In this document: piece after piece, positions 10,072 through 19,584 of the stretch | Layout of the letters: each line of letters begins with the position of its first letter | Numbering within the stretch: the first letter of the stretch is position 1 | The notes under the pieces: model-generated | Told to the model about the DNA's origin: nothing | The model's input: the letters and a program-made list of their open reading frames with translations, nothing else | The model's database searches: none | Translations under genes and position numbers: made by a program | NCBI RefSeq assembly: GCF_046630445.1 | Contig: NC_092333.1 | Coordinates: 713,387,001-713,451,000, forward strand | Reading direction: 5' to 3' | Origin: Rutidosis leptorrhynchoides | Taxonomy: Eukaryota > Streptophyta > Magnoliopsida > Asterales > Asteraceae | Length of the DNA: 64,000 bases

Positions 10072-12518
10072 TCAATTAAACTGAACGCCAAGCACATCTT
10101 GAGCAGAAGAGTCTTCTTTGCTGCATACTTCATCATAAACATTTATCTTCAGATTTATCAATTTGTTCTTGGCCTCATCAACTTTTTCTTGAGTACCAGG
10201 AGGCATAAGTTTGGCAATGGCAGCAGAAGGAGTTTGGTTGGGAGCAAGGCGTTTGAACAGCTTGCCGGTCACATCAGCAATAACATGGGCGCAGGCAGCA
10301 TCAACATAATCATTGTAGGGATTCCCTACAAGACTGGATCCAAGCACCTTAGCTATCAGACCTGGCACACCTTTCTTAAGCTCAGCAAAATTTCCCTCGC
10401 CTTTCTCCGCCCTCTGGAGTAGCTCAGCAGACTTCTCTCTCTCTGCACTCAGCTGTTTCTCCAGCTCACCCACTTTCACTTGCTCAGCATCCTTTTCCCC
10501 TTGCAGAACAGCAGCAACATCTTGAGCACTTTTTAACTCAACTTCTTTAGCCTTTATTATTTTCTGCGCATCATTTAAGGCACGCTCAGCATCAGCAGCT
10601 CTTTTACGAGCATTTGCACTTTCAGCTATGTCTTTACGAGCAAAGGCAAGAATAGACTCTTGATGTTCCTGCAGTTGCAGCACAGAGTCCAGGTGGTTGG
10701 TTAGCAGTACATGAGCTGCCATAATTGATTCCCTGAGTTGATGAGAACGAAGAGCAGAGAATTGGGGTTTCAGCTCAGGGATAACACAACCCTGTACATC
10801 AATAAAATTTTATGAGTTATTTCAAACAGCTCACATCAATAAATTACAAGCATATATATGCAGAGGGTCTTATCGTTCATACCTGAATAAGAGTTGCAAA
10901 TTCTTTATCTTTAGTGGCGGGGGTTTGCAATGATGGCTTGCAAAGCCCTCACATGAGCAGGAAGAGTTGGCTCTTGAACATTGGAGGAGGTGACAGCAGG
11001 ATTAGTGATATTAGGAAGAGGAGAATCATAAGCAGAGTTGCCTTCAGGCCTATCTTCATGAAATTCAGATTCATCGAAGGGGGCAAAGTTTGGGTCAGGC
11101 ATTTTCAGGCCCTTCTCTCCTTCACTTTCAAGATTCCTCTCCGGCCTTCGGTCACCGCCGTCCGTAGCCTTCCCTTGGCTATCATCCGACTCTGCTAAAA
11201 TTACTAACAAAAACAAATTAGTATTATGAACAAACATAACAGTTATAAGCAAAAACATGTGCATTTTCAAAAGAGAGCAGAATGGACATACTTCTCCTAC
11301 GTTTTTGCTTTTTACCCTCCTCAGTACTCTTCACCCTTTTAGAGCCTATGCTCTTCTTTCTTGTCTTTTGGATTGGAGGAGGAGTAGGGTTGGTTTCACC
11401 CGTAATGTCAACTGATGCCGATGTTTGCTGATCGGCGGTGGTGGTATCATCCGTTGTCCGCTCAGTGTCTGTATGATCAGACCCGGATTCGCTGTTTGAG
11501 CTGCTCACAGCAATTTCTTTCCCCTTTTCAGCATCAGCAGCAGCTTTAGCTTCAGCTGCAACTCTTTCCGCCTCAAGCTCTTCAACAGTTTTGTCACGAG
11601 CAGTGACCTCCACATCATCATCAAGATCAGGGGATAAAAGCGCAGAGCGGACCTGCATCACGGAGTTGCCTGCAAAGATTACATATTAATAGCAATATAA
11701 GTACACATGACAAACAGTAGACAAAAATCTATATATATAATAGGATGATCATATCACATCCTACCCTGTTTTTTCTCACGAAGTACTGGCACAGAATTGC
11801 TTGGCCATTCTTGGCTCACTTTGCACAGTACAAGGATTCCCTCATACCTTTCGTATGATCTGGGTGAAATACGGAGTCCTTTCAAGCTATTTACTATCCG
11901 CTGTTCTGCGGGAGAAATTTTAACACCCTTTCCTATGCCATCATCAATAGCACCCCACTCCCGGACAACGGATTATTCTTCCGGAATAACAGTTTCATCA
12001 ACAAAGAAAAATGGACTTTTCCAGTCCTTCAAGTTTGAAACTCTATTTAGACCAACAAAATTATTATTTTTCTTACTATCAATAGTAAGCCAGCAATCGT
12101 TAATCGTGCGGATTCTAAACAAAGAGATAAAAACATTAATGCGAGGCTTTATATTAATAGCATTGCAGTACATTTCAAAAAGGATGATTTTTTGAAGACC
12201 ATGGGGATGTATCTAACTAAGACATGCCCCGTAATATCTAAGAAGGCGAAGAAGAAAGTTAGTAAGGGGAACACGGAGGTTGCCATGGGTAATTTGTAAA
12301 GCGTATAAAGTAATTTTCCCCTCAGGAGGGTTGTCAGCAGTTTGTCCGATGGTGGGAAGAACAGGGTTGTATTGATTGAGATGGCGAAAGGCAATCTTTA
12401 ATCCATCTAAATATTCACTAGTCAATGATGAAGCCATCGTGCTAACTTCTGGAATGTCAGCAGTATTTGATGAAGAAGGCTTGGCGTGTTCTTGACCAGT
12501 ACTCCGTGAAGAAGCCAT
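10072..12518 (-). pseudogene. Four-exon antisense gene of the Tat-like element (putative-transposase, gypsy-type domain)
   Basis: Exons on the minus strand: 11765-12518, 11292-11669, 10883-11191, 10072-10791, with consensus junctions (CAGG/GTAGGA, GAA/GTATGT, CAG/GTATGA; acceptors TTGCAG, TAGCAG, TACAG). Exon 1 starts MASSRSTGQ and has the plant domain known as transposase (putative) gypsy type: LRVPLTNFLLRLLRYY, then DWKSPFFFVDE. Exons 2-3 are Ser/Lys/Glu-rich with a basic KKQKRRR cluster. Exon 4 is a long coiled coil (about 10400-10700). Despite the domain name, a transposition role is not demonstrated. Lesions: TAG 12213-12215, TAA 11973-11975, and a frameshift in exon 3 near 10930-10960, after which the frame ends KDKEFATLIQ at the donor. 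Decayed, but exon structure is preserved. Confidence 0.75.
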
Positions 12519-12989
12519 GATAATACAGTAACAGATATCAACAAGAAGAAAATAGCAGTAAGATGAAGTGTACTGACCTTGGAAGACGGTAAACCTTAAA
12601 AAGTTGAAGATTGAAGAAGGCGATGAAGATTTGGGAGAAATATTCTTTTTGGATCTTGGCAAAGGTAAAAAAGTGATGGTAACAGGGTTATGACGGTTTT
12701 TATAAGGGTTCATCGGTGCAATTTTTATGGTCATGATTGAGACACGTGTATGGGTGAGTTTAAACGAAGGGTGCAAGATAACACTTTTTACAGCTGGAGG
12801 CGCGTGGATGATCTTAGCCGTAAAAAAATTAATCATAACAGTGTCAGTAAAATTCGTCTGCATTTAATGCCTAAAATGTTCTCCCCGATGCAAGTGGGCA
12901 ATGAACAGGCTGGTTTGGCATGCGTTATCAAAAGTTTAACAACTTAATCATTTTTCAAATGCTTAAGTACTTAAACTGAGGGGACTTAA

Positions 12990-13568
12990 TGGTGTATCCT
13001 ATCGTATACACACATAAAAGGCATAATAGTTGCATAAAAATAGCATCAGGAAGGCTGGAAACAACAGTTTTGTGGAGATTGTCCGTCCAGCGTTCTCCGC
13101 TGTACAGGCTGCTCCGTCATGCGTAAGCCCTGAAGGCCGCCTAGCGCATAAGCCCTGGCCGGAGAGCGCCGCATTTAGCATAAATTTCGGAGCACATGTA
13201 ACAGAACGTATCATCATTTGACACGTGTCCCCAAACAAATCTGGTAGATCTGACACTATAAATAGACCCCTTGGGTCGTCATTTTACACAAGTTCGGATA
13301 TTCTGACAACTTTGAGAGCTGAGACTTCACTTCTCTTTCTCTCTCTACTTTCTCTCACTAGAAGTCATCCGGCTAACACTCTTACGCTCTACGGACGACA
13401 GATTGATTAAGCTACCCCACAAGTTTCTACACTTGTGAACCGGGTCTGCAGGGATTATTTCCCGAGGATAAAAATCAATCGGCAACACTCCGCCCTCCTA
13501 AAGCTAGATCACTTCTAGTCTCTTGTTGACATACTAAGCCTTACCTCATAAGGAAATAGGTGTTAACA
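12990..13568 (+). repeat. 3' LTR of the Tat-like element
   Basis: 579 bp, TGGTGTATCC to GTTAACA, same order as the 5' LTR with the extra 23 bp. A short purine stretch (CTGAGGGGA) lies before it. A TATA box at about 13255-13268 points toward the RBR gene that starts at 13780, so the LTR could in principle act as an upstream promoter. Confidence 0.9.
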
Positions 13569-13779
13569 AGTATCATAGAAGACGCATACATATTTTCCCT
13601 ATATAGTATGGTTCAGACGATAATCTTACCTGCTTGTATTCTCACTTCTCAATCATAAAGTGAACTAGAAAACATGACCAACACAAACACCATTTATATA
13701 TCATCTTTGATTCCCCCTTCACTCCCAATTTCACTCCATTTTTTTCTTCAAATTCTTTTTGGGTTTTCAGTTTCAATTG

Positions 13780-14939
13780 ATGGGGAATATAAATCAAACA
13801 CCCCAACGCAAGCCACACCTTGTTCAACAACAAATTGAAGACCAACAACAACAATTATCATTATCATCATCATCAACTACAACATTTACTTGTGAAATTT
13901 GCATAGAACCTGTGACACTACCCAACACAATATTCACGAACGGTAACAAATGTGTTCACCCATTCTGTACTGATTGTATGATCAAATACATTCGGGTGAA
14001 GCTAGAAGATAACGTAGCTGATATCAAGTGTCCGTCCATAACTTGTGATCACTTGTTAGAACCATTATCTTGTCGACCCAAAATTGCACGCCAGCTGTTT
14101 GATAAATGGTGTGATGTGTTATGTGAGTCTTATGTGTTAGGGTTTGATAGGGTTTATTGTCCTAATAGAGATTGTTCAGCTTTGGTTGTTAATGAATGTG
14201 GTGATGCTGATAATTTGAAACGATGCGTGTGTTCGAATTGCAAGCGGCCTTTTTGTTTTAAGTGTAAAGTTCCTTGGCACGCTGGTTATAGGTGTGAAGA
14301 AAGCGGGGAGATGAGGGATGCGAACGATATTGCGTTTGGTGTCCTGTCTGAACAGAATCATTGGATGAGGTGCCCTGTGTGTCGACATTGTGTTGAGCTT
14401 GTTAAAGGTTGTGACTTTGTTCGTTGCAGGTATATAATCCATACACTTATAGTGACAATTTAATCGTTATTACCTTATTGAACTTAGATTGAAGTGTGTC
14501 TGTGTGCGTATCATGATAAATCTGTTGAATAGGTAAGTATAGGTGATGAGGAAATGGTTAAATTTGCTAATATACTCTATAATATCAAGAATGTGGTATT
14601 TTTTCTTAATTATGGTTATGGTTGAAGTGTGAGGAAACTTTGCATCATATGTTTGTTTTCTGATATTTGTTGAACTGAACTTGTTACAGATGTGGAAATA
14701 AGTTTTGCTATAGGTGTGGGAATAAGGTTTTTCAATGCGGCTGTCGAAGATCATGCATAGGGCTTTTGCTTCTGTGCCTAGGGCTTTTGTTTGACTTGTG
14801 CACATGGCTTTTGCTTCCGTGCACAGTGCTTTTGCTTGTGTGGCTATTTGACATGTCCACATGGCTTTTGCTTCTGTGCATAGGGCTTTTGCTTCTGTGG
14901 CTGTTTTATCTACGTGCAGCAGGAAGGAACCACCATTGA
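13780..14939 (+). CDS. RBR-type E3 ubiquitin ligase with hydrophobic repeat tail (two exons)
   Basis: Exon 1 13780-14429, exon 2 14690-14939; donor TGCAG/GTATAT, acceptor TTGTTACAG; 299 aa. The ATG at 13780 is preferred: the frame is open a little further upstream but has no other ATG. MGN at the start is a possible N-myristoylation context. RING1: CEICIEPV to CPSITC. IBR: YCPNRDCSALV, CSNCKRPFCFKCKVPWH. RING2: CPVCRHCVELVKGCDF, completed in exon 2 by CGNKFCYRC. The Cys in KGC is at the catalytic position that accepts ubiquitin from E2; the His normally two residues later is Phe here, as in some plant relatives. After RING2 the protein ends in about 50 Leu/Trp/Cys-rich residues encoded by a 21-bp repeat, probably a membrane segment. 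Confidence 0.82.
14752..14906 (+). repeat. About 21-bp minisatellite coding for the ligase tail
   Basis: The core GGCTTTTGCTTCTGTG recurs about six times with small changes, most units near 21 bp (7 codons) so the frame is kept. Translated units look like GLLLLC, TWLLLP, TVLLLVW, TWLLLC, GLLLLW. It lies fully inside exon 2. Confidence 0.8.
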
Positions 14940-15629
14940 TTGCACGAATCACAGGATGAAATGAGACATAATGCTAATATTATTGATGTAAACGAAAGTA
15001 ATTAAATAATGAATATTATAACATTTTGTGACTGATATGTGGTTGGAAATAGCTAAATACCAACTTATGTGTCTAGTGAAGTCTTGTAAGCCACTTATGG
15101 ATTTATACAATCTGAAAAAATTAGTTTTCTAATTTCAATCTGTTTGTCAAAAGCTTCAGTATGATGGTGCCTTTTTTTGTCGATTTAGGAGTTCTTTTGC
15201 AACTTCTTGATTGCTTAGTTGGCTTATCTTTGATTTGCTCAATATGGCTGTCAATTCTGCTCCTGTTTTGACGGCATTTCGAATATGTTATTTGCCATTT
15301 TTTTTATATGAATTAAGTAAAAATATACCTTGTTCTTGACCTTGGTCTAACTACTTAAGACTTGAATAGTCGGAGTTGTCCTCTAACTTAAGCCGGAGAA
15401 GCTTACAAGGAAACGTTAGGAAGTATTTGATCATTATACAATGGCAATACTCAATCCACTTATGTGGAAGTGTAACTAATATAATTATCTCATTATCAAT
15501 TGAACTAGTAGTGTTGTTGTTGTTGTTCAAAAGTAGCAAGATATTAATATATATACCAAGGAAATGATACATGAGTGTGAAAAGCTACAGTATAGACACG
15601 ATACAACTAGAAATATACAAAGACATCGA
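14940..15629. other. Spacer downstream of the RBR gene
   Basis: AT-rich; contains the presumed 3' UTR of the ligase and a short GTT run at 15513-15528. No coding segment recognised. Confidence 0.5.
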
Positions 15630-15741
15630 GGGTAGTGGTTGGTGGTGATGTGTGGTGGTGGTGGGTGGTGGTGGTGGTGAGGGTGAGGGTGGTGGGTGTG
15701 GTGTTGGTGGTGGGTGGCGGTGGGTGGTGGTTGGTGGTGGT
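15630..15741. repeat. GGT/GGTGGG microsatellite
   Basis: Almost pure runs of GGT with GGGT and GAGGGT variants, strongly G-rich on the plus strand. It lies just upstream of the surviving beta-galactosidase exon. The ORFs across it on both strands (His/Pro or Val/Trp rich) are repeat translations. Confidence 0.9.
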
Positions 15742-15890
15742 TACTTCCCTCTTGATCCTTAGCTATATATATTTGACCAAATTTGATTATCACCAATTTG
15801 ATTATTTTTGTTATCAAAGAACAACGGGCCCATCACATTTTGAGCTATGAAAAACAGGAGTTTTAGGACCGGTTGTGTTGCATGGGGTGG

Positions 15891-16284
15891 TGTTGGTTTA
15901 TTTTGACTAGTAGAAGATATGTTTATCCCACATTGGTGGGAGGAAGATGTGAGGGGTGAGTGACTTGGTTATATAAGAGGGGCTAAGTCTTCATTCCAAA
16001 TCGCACCAATCAATACACTTTAAGTATTTGATTATTTCTTTCTTTCTTACCCTTGTTTGAGAGTTGTATTAGTTAAATATTTTGGAGAGTGTAGTTGGCT
16101 TAAGAGAGTCGTCTATATCATTGTAACAATTTGTGATATAGTGTATTTCTCTCTTTGGGGGCCGGTGGTTTTTCTCCTGTTTTGGAGTTTCCACGTTAAA
16201 TCTTGTGTTGTGTATTGTTCTTATTTCTTTACTATTATTGTTGGGCTGGGTGGTGGGAATTAGTGAGGCCGTAATTTCCCAACA
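15891..16284 (+). repeat. 5' LTR of TR-GAG
   Basis: TGTTGGTTTA to CCCAACA; inverted ends TGTTGG / CCAACA. Contains TATATAAG near 15970. Followed by the primer site at 16287. Confidence 0.95.
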
Positions 16285-16286
16285 AC

Positions 16287-16298
16287 TGGTATCAGAGC
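16287..16298 (+). promoter_or_regulatory. Primer binding site (initiator Met tRNA type)
   Basis: TGGTATCAGAGC, two bases after the LTR, complementary to the 3' end of plant initiator methionine tRNA, the usual copia primer. Confidence 0.9.
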
Positions 16299-16420
16299 GT
16301 CAGGTTTGACGGGGGTCTCGGTTATAGGAGTCGGAGTATGCTCTGTGGTTGCCACGGGAGTGGATCGTCCACATCAGAAACGAGTTCTATTGATCGTATA
16401 GGGTATCTGGTTAGACAATA

Positions 16421-16543
16421 TTTTTTCTGATTCGTAGTAATAGTTGGATTTGTTAGTGGCCTAGTTGTGGATTTCCGATTTAAAGGGTCCTGGCTACCTG
16501 CTACATCTTTTGGCTATTCGAAACGTGAGCAAAATCAGAGAAA
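16421..16543 (+). promoter_or_regulatory. Leader segment shared with the Athila element
   Basis: About 120 bp of untranslated leader between primer site and gag. It aligns almost without gaps with 32751-32873 in the leader of the Athila element, including the long identical blocks ATAGTTGGATTTGTTAGTGG and TCTTTTGGCTATTCGAAACG. Its position before gag in both elements suggests an RNA-level role such as packaging or dimerisation, but that is inference. Confidence 0.75.
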
Positions 16544-16568
16544 GTGTTGTCTATAGGATACGGATACG

Positions 16569-17360
16569 ATGTCGAAGTTCAGTCCAATGAGGTTTGATGT
16601 TGAGAAATTTGATGGGAGGATCAATTTTGGCTTATGGCAGGTTCAAGTCAAGGATGTGTTGATTCAGTCTGGTTTACACAAGGCTTTGAAGGGTAAATCC
16701 ACCCTTGTTCCCGGCAGTGATTCTAGCAAGAAGTTCGATGAAGAAGAATGGGATGATATGGATTTGAGGGCAGCAAGTGCGATTCGTTTGTGTCTTGCAA
16801 AGAACGTGCTTGCAAATGTGCACGGGTTATCAACGGCAAATGAGCTTTGGGTTAAACTAGAGCAGTTGTACCAGGGCAAAGGCATCTCAAATCGGTTGTG
16901 TCTTAAAGAACAATTTCATACTCTGCGTATGGATGGGGGTTCAAAGATTTCAGATCATCTAAGTATTCTTAACGGTATTGTTTCAGAACTGGAGGCTATT
17001 GGAGTTAAAACGGATGACGAAGATAAAGCTTTGAGGTTGATATTATCTTTATCATCGTCCTATGAGCACATGAAACCTATTCTAATGTACGGGAAAGGAA
17101 CGTTGAAGTTTGAAGATGTTACTAGCAAGCTCCTATCCGAGGAGAAAAGATTGGAAGGTAACGGAGTCTCGTCATCAGAAGCTACGGTACTGTTGTGTTC
17201 GGATAGGCAGAAGAGAAACTCTAGAAAGAATCTGACATGCTGGAAGTGCGGGAAGACTGGGCATGTAAGGGTTAATTGTCCAGGTGGAGCTAATCCGGTA
17301 AATGGCTCCAAAGATGCTAACATTGTCTCCGTCGTTACGGAGAGTGACGAATTCCTCTGA
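16569..17360 (+). CDS. Copia-type Gag (UBN2 domain, CCHC knuckle)
   Basis: Intact ORF of 263 aa. N-terminus MRFDVEKFDGRINFGLWQ opens the copia gag (UBN2/DUF4219-type) domain that runs through LCLKEQFHTLRM, DHLSILNGIVSEL and LILSLSSSYEHM. A zinc knuckle CWKCGKTGHVRVNC is at residues 224-237. Gag forms the virus-like particle and binds element RNA. In autonomous relatives the frame continues into protease; here it stops with TGA after VTESDEFL. The ~470 bp to the 3' LTR have no recognisable domain. The only intact protein of the element, and probably recently functional. Confidence 0.9.
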   Translation: MSKFSPMRFDVEKFDGRINFGLWQVQVKDVLIQSGLHKALKGKSTLVPGSDSSKKFDEEEWDDMDLRAASAIRLCLAKNVLANVHGLSTANELWVKLEQLYQGKGISNRLCLKEQFHTLRMDGGSKISDHLSILNGIVSELEAIGVKTDDEDKALRLILSLSSSYEHMKPILMYGKGTLKFEDVTSKLLSEEKRLEGNGVSSSEATVLLCSDRQKRNSRKNLTCWKCGKTGHVRVNCPGGANPVNGSKDANIVSVVTESDEFL

Positions 17361-17834
17361 AGTCACGTCATCCTCATGGTGTGTCCGCGCCACCATGGAA
17401 AGGGATGTTTGTTAGCGGTTCCACAATTACACATGGGCATTGGTTTGGCATTTATGCAGGTTGTGTGGTGGAAACTGATGTTGTAGCTGATGGGACTTTC
17501 GGGAAAGCCAAACAGGGAAGTTGCACCATAAAGTTTCAGCTGGTTGTTCAACAACATGTGCCGAGGTGAAATGCTTGGAATGTGATATTCTAAGTGCTAT
17601 ACTCTTAATGGTGGAGTATGATAATTCTGTTAAGAGTTATGATTGTCTGTGATGACAATGATTGTCGGGTATTGACAATGTTTGATGAAGATGCAAATTT
17701 TATTTCTTGGGTTAGAGATAATGTCAACGGCATGAAGATGAGGATCTTGAAGTTGTCGTCAAAGAAGCATCTACGTCGGTTATCCTTGCAATGTGGAAGC
17801 ATGGTTATCTTCTTCTATCCAAAAGGTGGAGATT

Positions 17835-18228
17835 TGTTGGTTTATTTTGACTAGTAGAAGATATGTTTATCCCACATTGGTGGGAGGAAGATGTGAGGGG
17901 TGAGTGACTTGGTTATATAAGAGGGGCTAAGTCTTCATTCCAAATCGCACCAATCAATACACTTTAAGTATTTGATTATTTCTTTCTTTCTTACCCTTGT
18001 TTGAGAGTTGTATTAGTTAAATATTTTGGAGAGTGTAGTTGGCTTAAGAGAGTCGTCTATATCATTGTAACAATTTGTGATATAGTGTATTTCTCTCTTT
18101 GGGGGCCGGTGGTTTTTCTCCTGTTTTGGAGTTTCCACGTTAAATCTTGTGTTGTGTATTGTTCTTATTTCTTTACTATTATTGTTGGGCTGGGTGGTGG
18201 GAATTAGTGAGGCCGTAATTTCCCAACA
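17835..18228 (+). repeat. 3' LTR of TR-GAG
   Basis: 394 bp; I found no difference from the 5' LTR when reading them side by side. Followed by the GGTGG target duplication. Confidence 0.95.
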
Positions 18229-19500
18229 GGTGGGTCATGTCTCGAGGGATCTATCCTATCAGAAATGGTCATACCAGGTCTGTTTTATTTTAAAGTTAAC
18301 CTGTTCGACCTCAAATTGTCACTTTTCATTCTTTCTGAGAATAGAGGGGTAAATTTGTCTTTTTATTCTTCCAACGTGCTTTACACAGGTGAGTATTGAA
18401 AGGCGAAACCAGAAACTTAGCTTCACCTATGGCAGTTTCCTCTGTATACTGGACATAAGCATCCTTAATTGGACAACAACATATAGGCCGCTAACATGGT
18501 ACAAGGTACTCGTTCTGTTTACTCAATCCAACAAAATTTGAACGTAAGGTTGAAACATGGCTGGACTATGATTTACTAACATTTTTTAAACCAGATTTTA
18601 GATTATTTTAGAAATGTGTAATGCATTATTTATATTTATATTTATATAATGTCAAAAGAAATATGACCATAACAATGTAATTTAGGCTTATTTCAATGCA
18701 TCACAAGGGGTTGAGCCTTTGGCTATTGACATGAAGAGCATGTGAAAGGGTCAAGTATGGATCAATGGTCAGAGTATAGGTAGATATTGGACCTCTCATT
18801 CAAAAGGTAGTTGTACCCCTTGCAACTATGCTTGTACGTTTCGACCAACCAAGTGTCAAACTCGCTGTGAACCAATTCAATGATGGTAAACTTGATATTT
18901 TCCTTGATCAATAAACCATAATCTGTGTGAAGAATGTCAAGAACAACATTCACCTTATTTTTACTTGAATTTTGTAGGTACTTTATTCCTCGTCTTGGTT
19001 AAAACCGACCCAAAACTTGATATCTGTGTTTTAAGAGACAGGTGGTGATGCATCAATGATTTGTATATTGAAAAGAATGATGAGGTGAAAAGTGTACATA
19101 AGAAAAAAATAGTGTTGCAGACCTGATCGAGATCTCTACAAAGAATAATGAAACTTTGTTAACAATATTGTGTTATTTATGCCACTATTTAAAATGGATG
19201 TGTAACAATTAGTGTAACTTTTACCAAATGGGATACTGTGAAGACAACATACCAAACATGTTGTACCGACAACAACAATCATCATTATTAAGATTCGGTT
19301 AACTTAATCGCAGAATACAATTAAGTTTAACATACAAGAAATCCTACAAACATGTTGTACACACAAGCAGCTAGAAACAACAAACATTAAGAAAGTACAA
19401 CAAACAACAAACATTTTGACAACATAAAACCATGGTTTACAGCCATATCAGCCTAACATTGCTGCTCTTGTATCTTCATCAAGACTTTTAATTCAATTCA

Positions 19501-19584
19501 TTAAATTGTGCGTCGAACATTCGAAGACACTGCGTCGTCATCCTGCAAACGGCATCGAACATTCGAAGACTCTGCATCGCCATC
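19501..19584 (-). repeat. Tandem duplication inside the last exon of reader copy 2
   Basis: The exon codes DGDAESSNVR-CRLQ-DDDAVSSNVRRTI: two copies of the unit that copy 1 has once (DDAESSNAR). A second acceptor-like sequence GTTTGCAG lies between the units, so splicing at either acceptor keeps the frame and yields tails differing by 14 residues. Confidence 0.7.

Larger units (their letters stand above)
6051..13568 (+). mobile_element. Non-autonomous Tat-like Gypsy LTR retrotransposon
   Basis: Two near-identical LTRs enclose a gag-protease region (plus strand), a long non-coding part and a spliced antisense gene (minus strand). Reverse transcriptase, RNase H and integrase are absent, so movement would need a helper. 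The layout (TGGCGCC primer site plus an antisense gene of the plant putative-transposase, gypsy-type family) fits the Tat branch of Gypsy. No 5-bp target duplication is visible: GACAA precedes it and AGTAT follows, which suggests recombination between elements or loss of a flank. The 3' end lies 211 bp upstream of the RBR ligase start codon. Confidence 0.85.
15891..18228 (+). mobile_element. TR-GAG: small non-autonomous copia retrotransposon with gag only
   Basis: Complete element of 2338 bp: two 394-bp LTRs that look identical by eye, a TGGTATCAGAGC primer site, a gag ORF, a polypurine tract (AAAGGTGGAGA, 17823-17833) and a perfect 5-bp target duplication GGTGG (15886-15890 and 18229-18233). 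There is no protease, integrase or RT. This matches the published TR-GAG class of terminal-repeat elements with a gag domain. Identical LTRs and an intact gag argue for recent insertion with proteins supplied in trans. It disrupts an already dead beta-galactosidase exon. Confidence 0.93.
15820..19100 (+). pseudogene. Beta-galactosidase (GH35) 3' exons, copy 2, split by a retrotransposon
   Basis: Recognisable blocks in order: exon 15820-15890 continued at 18234-18277 (GVLGPVVLHG, then RDLSYQKWSYQ at a CAG/GTCTG donor); exon about 18389-18507 (KGETRN, RPLTWYK); exon about 18685-18885 (EPLAIDMKSM, KGQVWINGQSIGRYW, FRPTKCQTRC); exon from 18978 (YFIPR, KPTQNL). These are conserved C-terminal blocks of plant beta-galactosidases. 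Lesions: TGA for Trp before KTGVLGP, a stop replacing Gly in KSM(stop)KGQ, TGA at 18881-18883 shared with copy 1, and frameshifts. The TR-GAG element sits inside the first exon. The catalytic half of the gene is not present. Confidence 0.78.

Noticed and set aside
15527-15850. His/Pro-rich and Val/Trp-rich ORFs on opposite strands
   Set aside because: Translations of the GGT microsatellite.
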